Positions 43,616 to 52,284 of a DNA stretch of 64,000 nucleotides are shown here, piece by piece. The position numbers and the translations under genes were made by a program. The stretch is from Dinoroseobacter shibae DFL 12 = DSM 16493 (GTDB lineage: Bacteria > Pseudomonadota > Alphaproteobacteria > Rhodobacterales > Rhodobacteraceae): the NCBI RefSeq assembly GCF_000018145.1, contig NC_009952.1, forward strand, positions 744,001-808,000, given 5' to 3'. The stretch's first letter is position 1, and every line of letters starts with the position of its first letter. The notes below the pieces were generated by a model. That model saw only the letters and a program-made list of their open reading frames with translations, was not told the origin of the DNA and did not search any database.

Positions 43616-46579
43616 ATGCGACACGACGCGCGGATCACCGCGGTCCTCGGTCCGACCAATACCGGCAAGACCCATTACGCCATAGATCGGATGCTGGGCT
43701 ACCGGACGGGCGTGATCGGGTTGCCCCTGCGGCTGCTCGCGCGGGAGGTCTATGACAAGATCGTCGCCCTGCGCGGCCCGTCCGTGGTGGCCCTGGTGAC
43801 CGGCGAGGAACGGATCGTGCCGGACCGGGTGCAATACTGGGTCTGCACGGTCGAGGCGATGCCGCAGGAGATTGGCGCCGATTTCCTCGCGGTGGACGAG
43901 ATCCAGCTTTGTGCCGATCCCGAGCGGGGCCATGTGTTCACCGACCGCCTGCTCAGGGCACGCGGTCTGCAGGAGACGCTGTTTCTGGGGGCCGAGACCA
44001 TGCGCGGGGCGATTTCCGCGCTGGTGCCCAAGGCGCAGTTCCTGCGCCGGGAGCGGTTTTCCGAGCTGACCTATACCGGGGCCAAGAAGATCAGCCGGAT
44101 GAAGCCGCGCTCGGCCATCGTCGGGTTCTCGGTCGACAATGTCTATGCCATGGCGGAGCTGATCCGGCGGCAGAAGGGCGGTTGTGCCGTGGTGATGGGC
44201 GCGCTCAGCCCGCGCACCCGCAACGCCCAGGTGGACCTTTATCAGAACGGCGATGTGGATTACCTGGTGGCGACGGACGCCATCGGGATGGGGCTGAACC
44301 TGGACGTGGCCCATGTCGCCTTCTCCAGCCTGTCGAAATTCGACGGTCGCCGGATGCGGGCGCTGGCGCCCAACGAGCTGGCCCAGATCGCCGGGCGCGC
44401 GGGGCGCTACATGACGCCCGGCACCTTCGGGGTGACCGGCGAGGCGCCCGAAATCACGCCGGAGGTGGTCGCGGCCATCGAGGCCTCGCGGTTTACCCCG
44501 ATTCGCAAGCTGCAATGGCGCAGCGCCCGGCTCGACTTCACCGGGCCCGGGCGGCTCATCGCCTCGCTGGAGGCCGCGCCAGAGGACGAGTGGCTCGCCC
44601 GATCCCGGGAATCGGACGATCTGGCCGCGCTCAAGACCCTGGCGGCAGAGGCCGAGGTCGCCGCGCGCCTGTCGGATGCGCGCGATCTGCGGCTTTTGTG
44701 GGATGTTTGCCGAATCCCCGACTTCCGCGGCATCTCGGCGGGCGAACACGCGGGCATGCTGACGCGGATTTTCGGCTTCCTGCATGACGAGGGCCGCGTG
44801 CCCGAGCCGTGGTTTGCGCGACAAGTCGCCCGTATCGACCGGACAGATGGCGACATTGACACATTGTCGAAACGCTTGGCGTATATTCGCACGTGGACCT
44901 ATGTCGCCCAACGCAAGGGGTGGGTCGAACAGGATAGCCATTGGCGCGGCGAAACCCGCGCTGTAGAAGACCGCTTGTCAGATGCCCTGCACACGGCACT
45001 GACCCAGAGATTTGTCGACCGCCGCACATCTGTGCTCCTGCGGCGGTTGAAGCAGAAGGAGAGCCTGGTGGCTGACGTAAACGACAAGGGTGAAGTAACC
45101 GTTGAGGGCGAGCTGATCGGCCGTCTCGAGGGGTTCCGCTTCCGCCAGGACAAGACTGCGACGCCGGAGGAGGCCAAGACCGTGCGCGCCGCCGCTGTGG
45201 CCGCGCTCGCGCCGGAGTTTCATCTGCGCGCCGACCGCTTCTACAACGCGCCGGAGACCGAGATCGACTATACCGAGCAGGGTGGTCTGATGTGGGGCGA
45301 GCATGCGGTGGGCAAGCTCGTCAAGGGCGCCGACCCGCTCAAGCCCATGGTGCAGGCCTTCGTCGATGACGAGGCCGGGCCCGAGGTCGCCCAGAAGGTC
45401 GAGCGCCGCTTGCAGCATTTCATCGACCGCAAGATCGCCGCCCTGTTCGAGCCGCTCATGGCCATGAGCCGGGACGAGGCGCTGACCGGGCTAGTGCGCG
45501 GATTCGCCTTCCAGTTGGTCGAGGCGCTGGGCGTGCTGCCGCGCGGGACCGTGGCCAATGACGTCAAATCGCTGGACCAGGATGCCCGCGCGCTCCTGCG
45601 CAAGCACGGGGTGCGGTTCGGGCAGTTCACGATCTTCCTGCCCCTGTTGCTGAAGCCCGCGCCGACCCGGTTGCGGCTGGTCCTGTCGTCGCTGGCCAAG
45701 GAGCGCGACGTGTTCCCCGAAAGCCCGCCGCCGGGCCTCGTGACGATTCCGACGGTCGAGGGGGTCGCGCAGGAGATCTACACCGAATCCGGGTATCGGG
45801 CCGCCGGGGCGCGGGCGATCCGCATCGACATGCTGGAGCGTCTGGCCGACATGCTGCGCAGCGTCGATACCCGTGGCGGGTTCGAGGCAACGCCGGACAT
45901 GCTCTCGATCACGGGTATGACGTTGGAACAGTTCGCCGACCTGATGCAGGGGCTGGGCTATGCCGCCGAGAAGGGCGAGCGGCCCAAGGTGAAGCCCGCG
46001 CCGGTCGCGGCTGCGCCGGCAGAGGTGGCGGAGACGCCGGAGGGTGAGCCGTCCGACGTGCCGTCAGAGACGCCCAACGAGACCCCCTCGGAAACCCCGC
46101 CGGAAGCGCCAAGGGAAATGCCCGTCGAAGTTCCGCAGGAGGCCCCGGCAGAAGCACCGCCCGAGGCCCCGACGGAAGACCCTGTCGAGGCCCCGACCGA
46201 GACCCCCGAGACGCCGCCCGCGGAAATACCCGACGCGACGGCGGAGCCTTCAGAGCCCGGCGCTGCCGAGGCCGTCAGCGACGTGGTTGCCGAGAAGGCC
46301 GAGCCGGAGGTGGAGGTGTTCTACACCTTCCGTTGGTCCCCCCGACCGCGCCGCGGCGAGGCCCGAGGGCGCCGCCAGGGTGCCGAGAGCGGCGGGCGGC
46401 CCAATGCCAAGACCGGCGGCAAGCCCGGTGGCAAGCCGAGGGGCAAGGGCAAGCCCGGCGGGCGCCCCGCGCGCGAGACCGGGCCCAAGACCTACCAGTC
46501 CCGGCCCGAGCGCAAGGACAAGATCGACCCGGACAACCCCTTTGCCGCAGCCCTCATGGGGCTCAAGGACAAGTCCTGA
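43616..46579 (+). CDS. SUV3-like RNA/DNA helicase with low-complexity C-terminus
   Basis: This 987-residue superfamily 2 helicase has Walker A GPTNTGKTHYA (about 11-21), VDEIQLCADPERGHVFTD as the DExH box (motif II), MGALSPRTRNAQVDLYQNGD and QIAGRAGRYM as motif VI. The set matches mitochondrial SUV3-type RNA helicases. The C-terminal third includes a Pro/Glu repeat region (about 790-890, repeats like SETPNETPSETPPEAP), then a Gly/Arg/Lys-rich tail (about 905-970) and ends DNPFAAALMGLKDKS. The next gene overlaps its stop. Confidence 0.85.
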   Translation: MRHDARITAVLGPTNTGKTHYAIDRMLGYRTGVIGLPLRLLAREVYDKIVALRGPSVVALVTGEERIVPDRVQYWVCTVEAMPQEIGADFLAVDEIQLCADPERGHVFTDRLLRARGLQETLFLGAETMRGAISALVPKAQFLRRERFSELTYTGAKKISRMKPRSAIVGFSVDNVYAMAELIRRQKGGCAVVMGALSPRTRNAQVDLYQNGDVDYLVATDAIGMGLNLDVAHVAFSSLSKFDGRRMRALAPNELAQIAGRAGRYMTPGTFGVTGEAPEITPEVVAAIEASRFTPIRKLQWRSARLDFTGPGRLIASLEAAPEDEWLARSRESDDLAALKTLAAEAEVAARLSDARDLRLLWDVCRIPDFRGISAGEHAGMLTRIFGFLHDEGRVPEPWFARQVARIDRTDGDIDTLSKRLAYIRTWTYVAQRKGWVEQDSHWRGETRAVEDRLSDALHTALTQRFVDRRTSVLLRRLKQKESLVADVNDKGEVTVEGELIGRLEGFRFRQDKTATPEEAKTVRAAAVAALAPEFHLRADRFYNAPETEIDYTEQGGLMWGEHAVGKLVKGADPLKPMVQAFVDDEAGPEVAQKVERRLQHFIDRKIAALFEPLMAMSRDEALTGLVRGFAFQLVEALGVLPRGTVANDVKSLDQDARALLRKHGVRFGQFTIFLPLLLKPAPTRLRLVLSSLAKERDVFPESPPPGLVTIPTVEGVAQEIYTESGYRAAGARAIRIDMLERLADMLRSVDTRGGFEATPDMLSITGMTLEQFADLMQGLGYAAEKGERPKVKPAPVAAAPAEVAETPEGEPSDVPSETPNETPSETPPEAPREMPVEVPQEAPAEAPPEAPTEDPVEAPTETPETPPAEIPDATAEPSEPGAAEAVSDVVAEKAEPEVEVFYTFRWSPRPRRGEARGRRQGAESGGRPNAKTGGKPGGKPRGKGKPGGRPARETGPKTYQSRPERKDKIDPDNPFAAALMGLKDKS

Positions 46580-46959
46580 CCGCGACCGGCGATCCGCAGC
46601 CCGCGCGCCAGCGGCTCGACAAGTGGCTGTGGTTCGCGCGGTTCTTCAAGACCCGCAGCCTCGCGGCGAAACAGGTCAGCGGGGGCCATGTGCGGGTCAA
46701 CTCGGCGCGTGTGACGAAGCCCGCGGCCTCGGTCGGGGCGGGGGATGTGCTGACCTTCGCGCAGGGGCGGCAGATTCGCGTGATCCGCGTCGAAGCGGCG
46801 GGCATGCGGCGCGGCCCGGCCCCCGAGGCACAGGCGCTCTACACCGATCTGACCCCGGTGCCGGACCCCTGCGAGCCGCCCCCGGTGCGCAAGGGGCCGA
46901 GGCCGACCAAGAAACATCGTCGCGACTACGAGGAATCCCGGCGCCCCCCGCTTGAATGA
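46576..46959 (+). CDS. S4 domain RNA-binding protein (Hsp15-like), CTG start
   Basis: The 127-residue protein has an S4 domain: RQRLDKWLWFARFFKTRSLAAKQVSGGHVRVNSARVTKPA. This matches the Hsp15/RqcH-type S4 group that binds rRNA and stalled 50S subunits. The C-terminus is rich in Pro and Lys. No ATG, GTG or TTG exists before the domain in this frame. The best start is CTG 46576, which overlaps the helicase stop (CTGA) and has AAGGA 7 bases before it. So an unusual coupled start is inferred. Confidence 0.75.
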   Translation: MTATGDPQPARQRLDKWLWFARFFKTRSLAAKQVSGGHVRVNSARVTKPAASVGAGDVLTFAQGRQIRVIRVEAAGMRRGPAPEAQALYTDLTPVPDPCEPPPVRKGPRPTKKHRRDYEESRRPPLE

Positions 46960-47007
46960 TGCGTCCGAGGGTTTTAATGCAGGAGCAGCACACGAAGGAA
47001 CGCGCCC

Positions 47008-47346
47008 ATGACCTATGTCGTCACCGACAATTGCATCGCTTGCAAATACACCGATTGCGTCGAGGTCTGCCCGGTGGATTGTTTCTACGAGGGGGAGAAC
47101 ATGCTTGTGATCCACCCGGACGAATGCATCGATTGCGGCGTGTGCGAACCCGAATGTCCCGCCGACGCGATCCGTCCCGACACCGAACCGGACATGGAGA
47201 AATGGGTCGAGTTCAATCGCAAGTATTCCGAGGCCTGGCCGGTCATCATCACCAAGAAGGACCAGCTGCCCGACGCCGAAGAACGTGACGGGGAACAAGG
47301 CAAGCTGGAGAAGTATTTCTCCGAAGCGCCCGGCGAGGGCGGCTGA
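47008..47346 (+). CDS. fdxA: Ferredoxin FdxA, 7Fe type
   Basis: This 112-residue [3Fe-4S][4Fe-4S] ferredoxin starts [25 protein letters not shown]. The second cluster motif is [16 protein letters not shown]. The Cys arrangement (CxxCxxxxCxxxCP and CxxCxxxCxxxCP) matches FdxA, which transfers electrons in the cytoplasm. It is 48 bases downstream of the S4 gene. Confidence 0.94.
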   Translation: MTYVVTDNCIACKYTDCVEVCPVDCFYEGENMLVIHPDECIDCGVCEPECPADAIRPDTEPDMEKWVEFNRKYSEAWPVIITKKDQLPDAEERDGEQGKLEKYFSEAPGEGG

Positions 47347-47653
47347 CCGATTCGCCCAGCGGGGCGCATGCGCTGCGCTAGCCCGCGGAATGGCGCGTTG
47401 ATTTCGCTCAAATGCCCTGAAAAACCGGGTTTTGGGCACAGGTTGCGTTTGCACCTGCGGCAAGTGCCTTCTCAAACCGCCTTTTTTTTGGTATGGTGAT
47501 GACATACATTGACGTGGAGAGCCCACCGAAAACGCTTCAGCCTGTGTGCCGATGCGTTTTTTTTACCGCGACAGACAGAGGCCTGACCGTGTGAAACCCC
47601 GGTTCCAGACCGTTTGCGGCATCGGTGGCGTCCACCAGCAGGAGTGGAAGTGC
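47347..47653. other. Leader region between fdxA and carD, with T-rich stems
   Basis: 307 bases without a gene. A possible terminator stem AAAACGC / GCGTTTT (47529-47535 and 47554-47560) is followed by further T, making a run of eight. A T-rich tract also occurs at 47482-47489. Either could end the fdxA transcript or act as a leader element of carD. I see no clear promoter. Confidence 0.4.
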
Positions 47654-48166
47654 ATGAGCAAGGCGAACAAATCCAACGAATTCCGTCCCAACGAATACGT
47701 GGTGTATCCGGCCCATGGGGTTGGACAGATCGTGTCGATCGAGGAGCAGGAAGTCGCCGGACTGACGCTTGAGCTGTTCGTGATCTCCTTCGAAAAAGAC
47801 AAGATGACCCTGCGGGTGCCCACGAACAAGGCGACCGAGGTCGGGATGCGGAGCCTGTCGAGCCCCGACATCGTGTCGAAGGCCATGGACACGCTCAAGG
47901 GCAAGGCGCGGGTCAAGCGCGCCATGTGGTCCCGCCGCGCGCAGGAATATGAGCAGAAGATCAATTCCGGGGACCTGATCGCCATTGCCGAAGTGGTGCG
48001 CGACCTGCACCGCAATGACGACCAGCGCGAGCAGAGCTATTCCGAGCGCCAGCTCTACGAGGCGGCGCTGGAGCGGCTGACGCGCGAGATCGCGGCCGTC
48101 AGCGGCGATGACGAGGGCAACGCCCAGAAGCGGGTCGATGACGTGCTGGTGTCGCGCGCGGCCTGA
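47654..48166 (+). CDS. carD: CarD family transcriptional regulator
   Basis: The 170-residue RNA polymerase-binding protein has the CarD N-terminal (RID) domain FRPNEYVVYPAHGVGQIVSIEEQEVAGLTLELFVISF and a helical C-terminal part (about 80-165, SRRAQEYEQKINSGDLIAIAEVVRDLHRND). It binds the polymerase beta subunit and stabilises open complexes at rRNA and other promoters. The start was taken at ATG 47654 with GGAGTGGAAG before it. A strong terminator follows. Confidence 0.93.
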   Translation: MSKANKSNEFRPNEYVVYPAHGVGQIVSIEEQEVAGLTLELFVISFEKDKMTLRVPTNKATEVGMRSLSSPDIVSKAMDTLKGKARVKRAMWSRRAQEYEQKINSGDLIAIAEVVRDLHRNDDQREQSYSERQLYEAALERLTREIAAVSGDDEGNAQKRVDDVLVSRAA

Positions 48167-48190
48167 CCCTCCAACAGTTCACGATGTTCA

Positions 48191-48216
48191 AAGCACGGCT
48201 TCGGCCGTGCTTTTTT
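48191..48216. terminator. Bidirectional terminator between carD and cobS
   Basis: Stem AAGCACGGC / GCCGTGCTT with a TTCG tetraloop and T tract on the plus strand. The T tract reaches the first base of the cobS stop codon. It is the best terminator in the window. Confidence 0.92.
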
Positions 48217-48992
48217 CATGTGCTCTGGGCAACAAACGTCGCGAGCGCCAAAAGTCCGAGGATCTCGGCAACCTGCTGCGTGGCGCCCAGGATATCCCCG
48301 GTCTGCCCACCGATCCGGGACCGGGCCAGCCGCCCAACCAGGATCGCGGCGATCCCGCCCGCAAACCCCAGAACCACCGCCGCCACCGGTCCCAGAACCG
48401 CGAGGCCGGTGCCAAGGCCGACCGCCGCGGCCAGCCCGGCGGCCCAGCCGGGCACGGTGCCCACCCTGTGCGAAAGCCCGTCATTTCGTGCGAGGGGCAG
48501 GGCCCGCATCACGCCCACCATGGCTGCGCGGGACATCGCCCCCACCGCGACCAGGGCGGCCAGCGTGGCAACCGGTCCGGCCTCGGCCAGCAGCGCCGCA
48601 AGGCAGCTCCAGCGCAGCAGCAGCCCCAGTCCCAGCGCCAACACTCCGTAGGCGCCGATCCGGCTGTCGCGCATGATCTCCAGCCGTCGCGCTGCGTCCC
48701 AGCCGCCCCAGAGCCCGTCGGCACTGTCGGCCAGCCCGTCCTCGTGTAACGCCCCGGTCACCATGACCAGCGCGGCGAGCATGACCGCGGCGGCAGGGCC
48801 CGCCGGCACGCCAATCGCCGCCAACGCCCAGCCCAGCCCGCCCGCCGCACCGCCCAAAGCCGCGCCCACCAGCGGATAGGCCCAGGCCGCCTGCGCCGCG
48901 CGGGTCCCGGCGGCGGCATGGTCCAGCGGCACCGGCACCCGGCTCAGCAGGCTCAGGGCGATCCCGAGATCGACAAGGCGGGGGCGGGACAT
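48216..48992 (-). CDS. cobS: Adenosylcobinamide-GDP ribazoletransferase
   Basis: This 258-residue membrane enzyme joins adenosylcobinamide-GDP and alpha-ribazole in the last step of cobalamin synthesis. The family features LSRVPVP, GALHEDGLADSADGLWGGWDAARRLEIMRDSRIGAYGVLALG are visible (the GLxDxxDGL active-site motif), plus four to five helices. It is divergent from cobT, which makes the other substrate. Confidence 0.93.
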   Translation of the reverse strand: MSRPRLVDLGIALSLLSRVPVPLDHAAAGTRAAQAAWAYPLVGAALGGAAGGLGWALAAIGVPAGPAAAVMLAALVMVTGALHEDGLADSADGLWGGWDAARRLEIMRDSRIGAYGVLALGLGLLLRWSCLAALLAEAGPVATLAALVAVGAMSRAAMVGVMRALPLARNDGLSHRVGTVPGWAAGLAAAVGLGTGLAVLGPVAAVVLGFAGGIAAILVGRLARSRIGGQTGDILGATQQVAEILGLLALATFVAQST

Positions 48993-49088
48993 CGCAGGCT
49001 CCGATTGCTGTGGCGGACTGTCGCGTGGCAGGGGCGGGCCGGTCGGTAAACAGTGCCCGCACGTCTCTTTCTTCAGGAATTTGCCCGG

Positions 49089-50126
49089 ATGTCCAGCCTG
49101 CCGCCCCCCTCCGATGCTCCCTTCACGACCCTCAGCGCCTTCCGCGCGGCCCTTGCACATGCACCGGGGCCGAATGGCCCGGCCGAGGCCCGGGCGCGGG
49201 CCCGCAACGGCGTGCTGACCAAGCCGCCCGGGGCGCTCGGACGTCTTGAGGATCTGGCGATCTGGGTGGCGTCCTGGCAGGGGACCGAGACGCCGCGCCT
49301 CGATGCGCCCCAGGTGGTGATCTTCGCAGGCAATCACGGGGTGACGGCACGGGGGATCTCGGCCTTTCCCGCCGAGGTGACGGCCCAGATGGTCGCCAAC
49401 TTCGAGGCCGGAGGGGCCGCGATCAACCAGCTCTCGCAGGCCTTCGGGGCGCAGATGACGGTGCAGGCGCTGGATCTGGACAGGCCGACGGCGGATTTCA
49501 CCCAAGGCCCCGCCATGACCGAGGCCGAGGTGGTCGCGGCCCTCGCCACGGGCTGGCAGGCGGTCGATCCCACGGCGCATGTGCTGGTGGCAGGGGAGAT
49601 GGGGATCGGAAACACCACCGTGGCGGCGGCCCTGTGTGCGGCCCTCTACGGCGGCGACGCGGAGGGGTGGGTCGGGCGTGGCACGGGCGTCGACGACGCG
49701 GGCCTCGCGCGCAAGGCCGACGCGGTGCGCGCGGCACTTGCGGTCAACGCGGGGGCGCTGGGCGATCCGCTGGAGGTGCTGCGCTGCCTCGGCGGACGGG
49801 AGCTCGCGGCCATGGCCGGGGCCATCGCGCGGGCGCGCGGCGAGGGGATCCCGGTGATCCTCGACGGGTTCATCTGCTGTGCGGCGGCAGCCTGCCTGGC
49901 CGAGGCGGTGCCGGGCGCGCTCGATCACGCGGTGGCGGGGCACCTGTCGGCCGAAGGCGGGCATGAGGCCCTGCTGGCGCGGCTGGACAAAACGCCGCTG
50001 TTGTCGCTTGGCCTGCGTCTCGGCGAAGGCTCCGGCGCGGCGCTGGCGCTGGGCATCCTTCAGGGCGCGGTCGCGTGCCATTCCGGCATGGCGACCTTCG
50101 CCGAGGCGGGGGTGTCCGACGGCTGA
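49089..50126 (+). CDS. cobT: Nicotinate-nucleotide--dimethylbenzimidazole phosphoribosyltransferase
   Basis: The 345-residue enzyme makes alpha-ribazole phosphate from nicotinate mononucleotide and DMB. Motifs: [73 protein letters not shown] and [40 protein letters not shown], which carries the catalytic Glu. Divergent to cobS with 96 bases between starts. I see no cobalamin riboswitch in that gap. Confidence 0.95.
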   Translation: MSSLPPPSDAPFTTLSAFRAALAHAPGPNGPAEARARARNGVLTKPPGALGRLEDLAIWVASWQGTETPRLDAPQVVIFAGNHGVTARGISAFPAEVTAQMVANFEAGGAAINQLSQAFGAQMTVQALDLDRPTADFTQGPAMTEAEVVAALATGWQAVDPTAHVLVAGEMGIGNTTVAAALCAALYGGDAEGWVGRGTGVDDAGLARKADAVRAALAVNAGALGDPLEVLRCLGGRELAAMAGAIARARGEGIPVILDGFICCAAAACLAEAVPGALDHAVAGHLSAEGGHEALLARLDKTPLLSLGLRLGEGSGAALALGILQGAVACHSGMATFAEAGVSDG

Positions 50127-50129
50127 GGC

Positions 50130-52142
50130 TCAGGCGGTGGGCTTGCGGCTTTGCTTCATCGCGGTCTCGGATTCCAGCGTCGCGAACCGGTCGCTGTACC
50201 CGGTCACCGCCTTGCCCTCGTCTAGGGTGCTGACCAGCGCGGTCTCCAGGTCGCGGTTCAGCTCCTTGGCGCGTGTCACATAGGCCGTGTTCTCGGTGAC
50301 CGGCACGCCCGGCTTCCAGAGCACCGCCAGATCGCGCATCGCCTTGCGGTCCATCCGGAAGAACGTGTGCTCTGCATCCGCGGCGTCGAACTCGCTCATC
50401 CCCATGTTTTCCAGCACGTAGCGCGCGGCCCGCAGGGAGCTGTCGAAGGTCTCGCGCACGATGTCATTGGCCCCAGCGGCATAGAGCTCGTAGACATGCA
50501 CCCGGTCCCGGGCGCGGGCGACGATATGCAGGTCGGGCCGCATCCGCCGCGCGTATTGCACCAGGCGCAGCCCCGCCTCCCTGTCGTCGAGCGCCACCAC
50601 CAGCACCCGCGCCTTGTCGAGCCCCGCCGCATGGAGCAGTTCGGGCCGGGTGGGATCGCCGAAGAACCCCTTGAACCCGAAGCGCCGCATCAGCTCGATC
50701 ATCTCGAGGTCGTGGTCGAGCACCGTTGTCTTCATCCCGGTCATCTGCACCATGCGGTTGACCACCTGCCCGAACCGGCCGATCCCGGCGATGATGATCG
50801 GCTGTTGTTCGTCGATCTCGTCATGGGGCTGTTGCGGCCCGCTGGCTTCCTCCATTCGGGCGGAAACCTGGTCATAGACGATGAACAGCAAGGGCGTCAG
50901 CAGCATCGACAATGCCACCACCAGCAACAAGGTCTGGCTCAGCTCGGCGGGCAACACATGGGTACCCACCGCGAAGCTGATCAGCACGAAGCCGAACTCC
51001 CCCGCCTGGGCGAGACCGAGGGTGAAGAGCCAGCGATCCCGCCCCCTGATCTTGAACAGTATCGCGAGACCCAGAAGGATCACTCCCTTGATCAGCATCA
51101 GACCCAGGGTGAGCGAGATCAGCAGCACCGGATCGCCGAACAGGACGCCGAAATTGATCCCCGCCCCGACAGTGAGGAAAAACAGGCCCAGCAGCAGTCC
51201 CTTGAAGGGCGCGATATCCGCCTCCAGCTCGTGACGGTACTCCGAGTTGGCCAGCACCACGCCCGCCAGGAAGGTGCCGAGCGCCGGCGACAGGTCCACG
51301 ATCAGCATCAGCGACGCGACCCCGGTCACGAAGAGCAATGCCACAGCCGTGTTCATCTCGCGCATCCGGGCCGCATGGATGAAGCGAAACACGGGCCGCG
51401 TCAGGTAATGCCCGCCGAGAATGATCGCCGCAATCGCCGCGATGGTGACGAGGGTCAGTCCCCAGCCAGGCAACTGGTCCAGCAGGTGCATCACCGCGGT
51501 TGCGGAATGATCGTCATGCCCATGCCCGTCGGTGCCGCCCGGGGCGAGCTGAACGCTGCCATCGGGGGCGGCGGTGATACCGGCAAGACCGCTCGCGGGG
51601 CTTTGGGCCTCCGGTGCATGGGGCAGGATCGACAGCGCCAGAAGCGGCATGAAGGCCAGCATCGGGATCACCGCGATATCCTGGGTCAGCAGCACCGAGA
51701 ACGCACTGCGGCCCCCCGGGGTCTGCATCAGCCGCTTTTCGTTCAGGGTCTGCAACACGATCGCGGTCGACGACAGCGCCATGATCATCCCGATCGCGAG
51801 GCTCACGGGCCAGGCAAAGCCGAGCAAGATGCAGCCGCCGGTGATCGCCGCCATGGTCAGCCCGATCTGCAAGCCGCCGAGGCCCAGAAGCCGGTCGCGC
51901 ATGTCCCACAGGGCGCGCGGCTCCAGCTCCAGCCCGATCAGGAACAGCATCATCACCACGCCGAACTCGGCGAAATGCTGCAACTCCTCCACATCGGTGC
52001 CCACGAGGCCCAGAACCGGACCGATGATGACTCCGGCCAGCAGGTAGCCCAGAACCGAACCCAGCCCGAACCGCACCGCGAGCGGCACGGCAATGACCGC
52101 CGCCAACAGGAATATGGTCGCTTCGATCAGAAATGCGGTCAT
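50130..52142 (-). CDS. KefB-type cation:proton antiporter with TrkA-N domain
   Basis: This 670-residue CPA2 family antiporter has about twelve helices with the core FLAGVVLANSEYRHELEADIAPFKGLLLGLFFLTVG. A His-rich loop (GGTDGHGHDDHS) is near residue 215. A cytoplasmic TrkA-N (RCK) domain has the NAD-binding motif IIAGIGRFGQVVNRMVQMTG (about 452). It probably exchanges K+ or Na+ for protons under glutathione or nucleotide control. Regulatory subunit genes are not adjacent. Confidence 0.9.
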   Translation of the reverse strand: MTAFLIEATIFLLAAVIAVPLAVRFGLGSVLGYLLAGVIIGPVLGLVGTDVEELQHFAEFGVVMMLFLIGLELEPRALWDMRDRLLGLGGLQIGLTMAAITGGCILLGFAWPVSLAIGMIMALSSTAIVLQTLNEKRLMQTPGGRSAFSVLLTQDIAVIPMLAFMPLLALSILPHAPEAQSPASGLAGITAAPDGSVQLAPGGTDGHGHDDHSATAVMHLLDQLPGWGLTLVTIAAIAAIILGGHYLTRPVFRFIHAARMREMNTAVALLFVTGVASLMLIVDLSPALGTFLAGVVLANSEYRHELEADIAPFKGLLLGLFFLTVGAGINFGVLFGDPVLLISLTLGLMLIKGVILLGLAILFKIRGRDRWLFTLGLAQAGEFGFVLISFAVGTHVLPAELSQTLLLVVALSMLLTPLLFIVYDQVSARMEEASGPQQPHDEIDEQQPIIIAGIGRFGQVVNRMVQMTGMKTTVLDHDLEMIELMRRFGFKGFFGDPTRPELLHAAGLDKARVLVVALDDREAGLRLVQYARRMRPDLHIVARARDRVHVYELYAAGANDIVRETFDSSLRAARYVLENMGMSEFDAADAEHTFFRMDRKAMRDLAVLWKPGVPVTENTAYVTRAKELNRDLETALVSTLDEGKAVTGYSDRFATLESETAMKQSRKPTA

Positions 52143-52284
52143 CGGGGATCCTGGCTTGGGTCGTGGTGGATACTGGGGCGCGTGGGGCTACTCTACCGGG
52201 CGCGGCCTGCGGGTAAAGCGTTCCGGCATGCGGCATTATTGGGCGCCGGGACGGAAGATCGCGCGCCCATGGCCTGCCTGCGGG

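Noticed and set aside
46030-46260. Direct DNA repeats
   Set aside because: They encode the Pro/Glu/Thr repeats of the helicase tail and keep its reading frame.
48993-49088. Cobalamin riboswitch between cobS and cobT
   Set aside because: The gap is only 96 bases and I found no B12-box-like sequence.
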